The notes under the pieces were generated by a model that was given only the letters and a program-made list of their open reading frames with translations, was not told the origin of the DNA and searched no databases. Position numbers and translations under genes: made by a program. Source: Streptomyces sp. NRRL F-525 (GTDB lineage: Bacteria; Actinomycetota; Actinomycetes; Streptomycetales; Streptomycetaceae). Taken from it: 63,527 bases of DNA. The DNA is taken from positions 1-63,527 of the forward strand of contig NZ_JNXE01000048.1 in NCBI RefSeq assembly GCF_000716605.1, read 5' to 3'. Of the stretch, positions 60,320 through 63,527 are shown piece by piece; the stretch's first letter is position 1, and every line of letters begins with the position of its first letter.

Positions 60320-60337
60320 CAGACCTGTTCCACGACA

Positions 60338-60369
60338 CTGGGGCCCACCTCCTAGGAGGCGGGCCCCAG
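60338..60369. terminator. Bidirectional hairpin between SPFH and HNH genes
   Basis: CTGGGGCCC (60338-60346) and GGGCCCCAG (60361-60369) form a perfect 9-bp stem enclosing the palindrome CCTCCTAGGAGG. Confidence 0.85.
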
Positions 60370-60384
60370 TTCAGTTCACCTGCC

Positions 60385-60891
60385 CTACGCGGCCGGCTGG
60401 ACCAGCCACTGCGGCAAGGCGTCGAAGTCCTCGGTCCCCAGCGCCAACAGCATCGCGTCGGCCGGCGTCGGCTCGAACGGCAGTCGCAGCAACGGCATCC
60501 CCGCCTGCTCCGGAGTCCGCGCCGCCTTGCGGTGGTTGTCCTCCGCGCACGAAGCCACCGTATTCAGCCACGAGTCCTGACCGCCCTGCGCCCTCGGCAC
60601 CACATGGTCGACCGTCGTCGCCCGCCTGCCGCAGTACGCGCACCGGTGCCGGTCCCTGACCAGCACACCGCGCCTCGACCACGGAGCTTGTCTTCGGAAG
60701 GGCACCCTCACATACCTGCACAACCGGATCACCCGGGGGACCGGTATGTCGACCTCGGCTCCGCGCATGCGCAGTTCGGGGTGGGCCTGCTCGACGACAG
60801 CCTTGTCCTGCAGCACCAGAACGACGGCTCGATTCAACGACACCGTCGACAGCGGCTCGAAGCTCGCGTTCAGCACCAGCGTGTCCCGCAT
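60385..60891 (-). CDS. HNH endonuclease
   Basis: Protein of 168 aa from the ATG complementing 60889-60891, with GGGAGG 9 bp upstream. The HNH site is VRDRHRCAYCGRRATTVDHV, then VPRAQGGQDSWLNTVASCAE and DNHRKAARTPEQAG, giving the CxxC, His, Asn and His/Asn pattern. The N-terminal half (VLNASFEPLSTVSLNRAVVL) is typical of the actinobacterial family. No mobile element or restriction genes are near, so a repair or housekeeping role is likely. Confidence 0.9.
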   Translation of the reverse strand: MRDTLVLNASFEPLSTVSLNRAVVLVLQDKAVVEQAHPELRMRGAEVDIPVPRVIRLCRYVRVPFRRQAPWSRRGVLVRDRHRCAYCGRRATTVDHVVPRAQGGQDSWLNTVASCAEDNHRKAARTPEQAGMPLLRLPFEPTPADAMLLALGTEDFDALPQWLVQPAA

Positions 60892-60983
60892 CCAGCCCAC
60901 CTCCCATGTGCAACCGGCCCACCGCGCGGCGGGCTTGGATCAACTCTGGCCGGGCACGCCGAGATGGACAACGCAATAAAAAA

Positions 60984-61021
60984 TGCCCGCCCCTGATCAA
61001 TTCCAAGACCAGAGGCGGGCA
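60984..61021 (-). terminator. Intrinsic terminator of the PEBP gene
   Basis: TGCCCGCC (60984-60991) pairs with GGCGGGCA (61014-61021). On the minus strand the stem is followed by a run of T (complement of the A run at 60978-60983). Confidence 0.85.
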
Positions 61022-61036
61022 AACGTTCCATGAACG

Positions 61037-61576
61037 TCAGTCTTCGGCGGGAACCTCGTACTCACCGATCAGCTGGGCACGCGCCAGCGTGTGGAACCGC
61101 AGGTTGAAACCGACGACGGCCGGGGAAACGTCCGAGTCCGGACCGAGTTTTTCCGCGTCAACGGCGTACACCGTGAACACATAACGGTGCGACCCGTCCC
61201 CGGGCGGCGGCGCGGCACCGCCGAAGTCCTTCGACCCGTAGTCGTTCCGCACCTGTACGGCGCCCTCCGGCAGCCCCTCGAACTTGCCGCTGCCCGCACC
61301 CTCCGGCAGCTCGGTCACCGACGCCGGGATGTCGAACACCGTCCAGTGCCAGAACCCGCTCCCCGTAGGGGCATCAGGGTCGTAGCAGGTCACGGCGAAG
61401 CTCTTGGTCTCGGGCGGGAAGCCCTCCCACCGCAGCTGCGGCGAGGTGTTGCCGGCCGCGTAGACCTGAGCGTCCTTGAGCGTGGCCCCCGGCTCGACGT
61501 CCTCGCTCGTCACCGTGAACGACGGAACGGGCGGGTGGAAGTCATGGGGGAGCGGCCGCCGCTTGAGCTCGGTCAC
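61037..61576 (-). CDS. YbhB/YbcL family (PEBP/Raf kinase inhibitor-like) protein
   Basis: Protein of 179 aa. Family motifs are [40 protein letters not shown] (the DPDAP and HW ligand-site motifs) and [16 protein letters not shown]. These small proteins bind phosphate or phospholipid head groups. The physiological role in bacteria is unknown. It reads with its own terminator downstream and the Spo0M gene 41 bp upstream on the same strand. Confidence 0.92.
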   Translation of the reverse strand: MTELKRRPLPHDFHPPVPSFTVTSEDVEPGATLKDAQVYAAGNTSPQLRWEGFPPETKSFAVTCYDPDAPTGSGFWHWTVFDIPASVTELPEGAGSGKFEGLPEGAVQVRNDYGSKDFGGAAPPPGDGSHRYVFTVYAVDAEKLGPDSDVSPAVVGFNLRFHTLARAQLIGEYEVPAED

Positions 61577-61616
61577 CTCGGTACCTCCTGATCGGTTTCT
61601 TCAGTGGATACCGAGC

Positions 61617-62399
61617 CTAGAACCAGTTCCGCTTGCTGCCGACCTCGGACAGCCACTGGTTGAGGTACGCCGCCCAGTCAGTCCCCTGGAAGTCGTGCAG
61701 ACCCACCTGGAAGGAGCGGAAGGTGTCACTGCCCTCACTGAAGAGGCCCGGCTTCTTGTCCATCTCCAGGATGACGTCCATCGCGTTCTCATCGGCCACG
61801 AAGCTCAGCTCGACCTGGTTCAGCCCGCGGTACTGCGACGGCGGCTGGAACTCGATCTCCTGGTAGAACGGCAGCTTCTGCCGCGTCCCCCGGATGTGAC
61901 CGCGCTCCATGTCCGCGTTCTTGAAGCGGAAGCCCAGCCGGATGAAGGCGTCCAGGAGAGCCTTCTGCGCCGGCAGCGGGTGCACGTTGACCGGGTCCAG
62001 GTCACTGGAGTCCACGGCACGGGCGATCGCCAGCTCGGTGCTCACTCCGATGTGCATCCCGCGCAGCGACTGACCGTCGATCATCGTGACCGGCGTCTCC
62101 CAGGGGATCTCAAGACCGAACGGCACGTTGTGCGCGGCCCCGGCCTGCAGCTCGAAGGCGCCACCCAGCCGCACCTTCGTGAACTCGATGTCCTGCTTGT
62201 ACTCCTGGTCACCGCTCTCGACCTCGACCTTGGCCTGCAGCCCGACCGAGAGCCCCTGGATCTCCTGGGCCACGGACCCGCCCTGGATCCGCACCTCGCC
62301 CTGGACGACCCCGCCCGGAACGACGTTGACCTCGGTCAGCACCGTCTCCACCGAAGCCCCGCCGGCCCCCAGGCTCGCGAGCAGCTTCTTGAACGCCAT
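61617..62399 (-). CDS. spo0M: Spo0M family sporulation-control protein
   Basis: Protein of 260 aa from the ATG complementing 62397-62399, with AGGGAGA upstream. It opens MAFKKLLASLGAGGASVETV, followed by an arrestin-like beta sandwich (VVPGGVVQGEVRIQGGSVAQ, AHNVPFGLEIPWETPVTMID). The second half (FYQEIEFQPPSQYRGLNQVE) is typical. Spo0M controls sporulation entry in Bacillus and binds other proteins. In Streptomyces its role is not settled. Confidence 0.92.
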   Translation of the reverse strand: MAFKKLLASLGAGGASVETVLTEVNVVPGGVVQGEVRIQGGSVAQEIQGLSVGLQAKVEVESGDQEYKQDIEFTKVRLGGAFELQAGAAHNVPFGLEIPWETPVTMIDGQSLRGMHIGVSTELAIARAVDSSDLDPVNVHPLPAQKALLDAFIRLGFRFKNADMERGHIRGTRQKLPFYQEIEFQPPSQYRGLNQVELSFVADENAMDVILEMDKKPGLFSEGSDTFRSFQVGLHDFQGTDWAAYLNQWLSEVGSKRNWF

Positions 62400-62537
62400 T
62401 GACTCTCCCTTTACGTATGGACCCTTGATCCCTACAAACGCGAACCGACCGCGCCCGGTTCCGCGCCACACCCTGGCAAGCGGACGGAACCTTGACCACC
62501 CCTTGGCACAAGCGCGGCTGGACTACGCTCGGACGCC

Positions 62538-63179
62538 ATGATCGCGCCCCCGGACCGTATGCCACTCCCCAGAGAGTTCTTCGACCGCCCTGTACTGGAG
62601 GTCGCCCCCGACCTCCTGGGCCGCCTCGTCGTCCGTACGACCCTCGACGGCCCGATCGTCCTGCGCATCACAGAGGCCGAGGCCTACGACGGCGGCAACG
62701 ACCCCGCGTCCCACGCATACAGAGGTCCGACGGCCCGCAACGGTGTGATGTTCGGTCCGCCCGGGCATGTGTACGTCTACTTCACCTACGGCATGTGGCA
62801 CTGCATGAACCTGGTCTGCGGCCCGGAAGGCACGGCCAGGGGGGTCCTGCTCCGCGCTGGCGAGATCGTCGAGGGCGCCGAACTCGCCCGCAAACGTCGA
62901 CTCTCGGCCCGAAATGACAAAGAACTGGCCAAAGGCCCCGCCCGCCTGGCCACCGCCCTGGGCGTCGACCGCTCCCTGGACGGCACGGACGCGTGCACCA
63001 CAGGCGAGACACCCCTGAGGATGCTGGCCGGTACACCCGTCCCCTCCCATCAGGTAAGCAGCGGTCCCCGCACCGGAGTGTCGGGCGAGGGCGCGGTCCA
63101 CCCGTGGCGGTTCTGGATCACCAACGACCCTACGGTTAGCCCGTATCGGGCTCATACGCCGCGACGTCGGCCAAGTTGA
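62538..63179 (+). CDS. DNA-3-methyladenine glycosylase (AAG/MPG family)
   Basis: Protein of 213 aa. Family sites are [20 protein letters not shown], the catalytic Glu in [40 protein letters not shown] and [14 protein letters not shown]. It excises alkylated purines in base excision repair. The last residues and stop overlap a strong promoter sequence (TTGACG at 63176) that probably belongs to the downstream rrn operon. Confidence 0.93.
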   Translation: MIAPPDRMPLPREFFDRPVLEVAPDLLGRLVVRTTLDGPIVLRITEAEAYDGGNDPASHAYRGPTARNGVMFGPPGHVYVYFTYGMWHCMNLVCGPEGTARGVLLRAGEIVEGAELARKRRLSARNDKELAKGPARLATALGVDRSLDGTDACTTGETPLRMLAGTPVPSHQVSSGPRTGVSGEGAVHPWRFWITNDPTVSPYRAHTPRRRPS

Positions 63180-63204
63180 CGCGTCTTGGCAGGGTGCGTA
63201 ATGT
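63176..63204 (+). promoter_or_regulatory. Upstream rrn promoter candidate (TTGACG-17-TAATGT)
   Basis: TTGACG (63176-63181), a 17-bp spacer and TAATGT (63199-63204) is the closest match to the housekeeping sigma consensus that I saw in the window. It starts inside the glycosylase stop region and points into the rrn leader. Streptomyces rrn operons carry several tandem promoters. Confidence 0.65.
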
Positions 63205-63527
63205 AGCCCGAGCCGCTTGACCCGGGTACGGCATTCGCCAGCAGCCGGAAGCGGCCAACCCACTACTTACGACTCTCCCTCGCTGAGGGCGCATTCGGCG
63301 TGCCTGCATGCCTGAATTCGAACTCGCGGAACTCGATTATGAGTTGCCGAGGGGATCGGCTAACGTAGTGAATGTCGAAAGGCCGACAGGCGAAAGCCCA
63401 AAGCCCTTGACAATCCCCGCCGACAGGGAATCGGAACCGGAAACGGTCTGATAGAGTCGGAAACGCAAGACCGAAGGGAAAAGCCCGGAGGAAAGCCCGA
63501 GAGGGTGAGTACAAAGGAAGCGTCCGT
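63205..63527 (+). promoter_or_regulatory. rRNA operon promoter and leader region, cut by the contig end
   Basis: Further promoter-like boxes are TTGCCG with TAGTGA (63344 and 63366, 16 bp apart), TTGACA at 63417, and TAGAGT at 63452. The following leader (GTCGGAAACGCAAGACCGAA, then GAGAGGGTGAGTACAAAGGA and AGCGTCCGT) matches my memory of the leader upstream of Streptomyces 16S rRNA genes. The 16S gene itself would begin beyond the window. No other gene is seen here. Confidence 0.8.

Noticed and set aside
1..63527. CRISPR array, IS element, prophage or tRNA genes
   Set aside because: No regular spacer-repeat array, transposase, integrase or tRNA-like cloverleaf was recognised on reading both strands, although a tRNAscan run would be more reliable.

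Overview
The window reads as a Streptomyces chromosomal core contig. GC content is very high, GTG starts are common, and the gene set is typical of the genus: chaplins, a streptophobe protein, an SGM_5486-type small protein, a nucleopolyhedrovirus-P10-like protein, a two-copy Asp23/Gls24 operon with AmaP, and a neighbouring fabG-fabI pair. Bases 1-22 match the 3' part of a Nextera transposase adapter, and the last ~180 bases look like the promoter and leader region of an rRNA operon. The window is therefore probably a whole short-read contig broken on the right at an rrn repeat. I see no IS element, prophage, CRISPR array, tRNA gene or classical antibiotic cluster.

Layout. 0-7 kb: alpha/beta hydrolase, an unrecognised helical protein, a VOC protein, a YpfJ-type metallopeptidase, and an ABC-F ATPase with a possible leaderless 7-codon upstream ORF. 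7-16.5 kb: small HTH protein, enoyl-CoA hydratase, the envelope-stress operon (Asp23, DUF2273-like, Asp23, DUF6286, AmaP) divergent from the Asp-rich P10-like gene, then a minus-strand run of SDR, GH15, SURF1, a Cys-rich protein and a DEDD exonuclease with BRCT. 16.5-24.4 kb: a tightly coupled catabolic-looking operon (acetoacetate-decarboxylase family, SDR, two paralogous amidohydrolases), then a VIT1/CCC1 transporter, a sterol desaturase-family protein, a YhhN protein and an alcohol dehydrogenase. 24.4-33.7 kb: CopD-like protein, CoA transferase with a 23-bp palindromic operator candidate, secreted subtilisin, DUF485/ActP acetate uptake, MoaA and small membrane proteins.

33.8-45 kb: tyrS, the tldD/pmbA protease pair, fabG-fabI fatty acid synthesis, a FadR-type regulator divergent from an MFS exporter with an operator over its -10, small membrane proteins, SixA phosphatase and serB. 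45-63 kb: streptophobe protein, FHA-ABC transporter, transglycosylase with a structured leader, a QueA-like protein with a repeat insertion coupled to an SDR, a sensor kinase/response regulator pair, two cysteine-less chaplins, an ABC ATPase, an NfeD-SPFH pair, HNH nuclease, PEBP protein, Spo0M and 3-methyladenine DNA glycosylase, followed by the rrn promoter region.

The most unusual signal cuts across genes. A 12-bp palindrome, CACGCGCGCGTG, or its 10-bp core, recurs 15 times in all three codon registers and once between genes, far above a rough compositional expectation.
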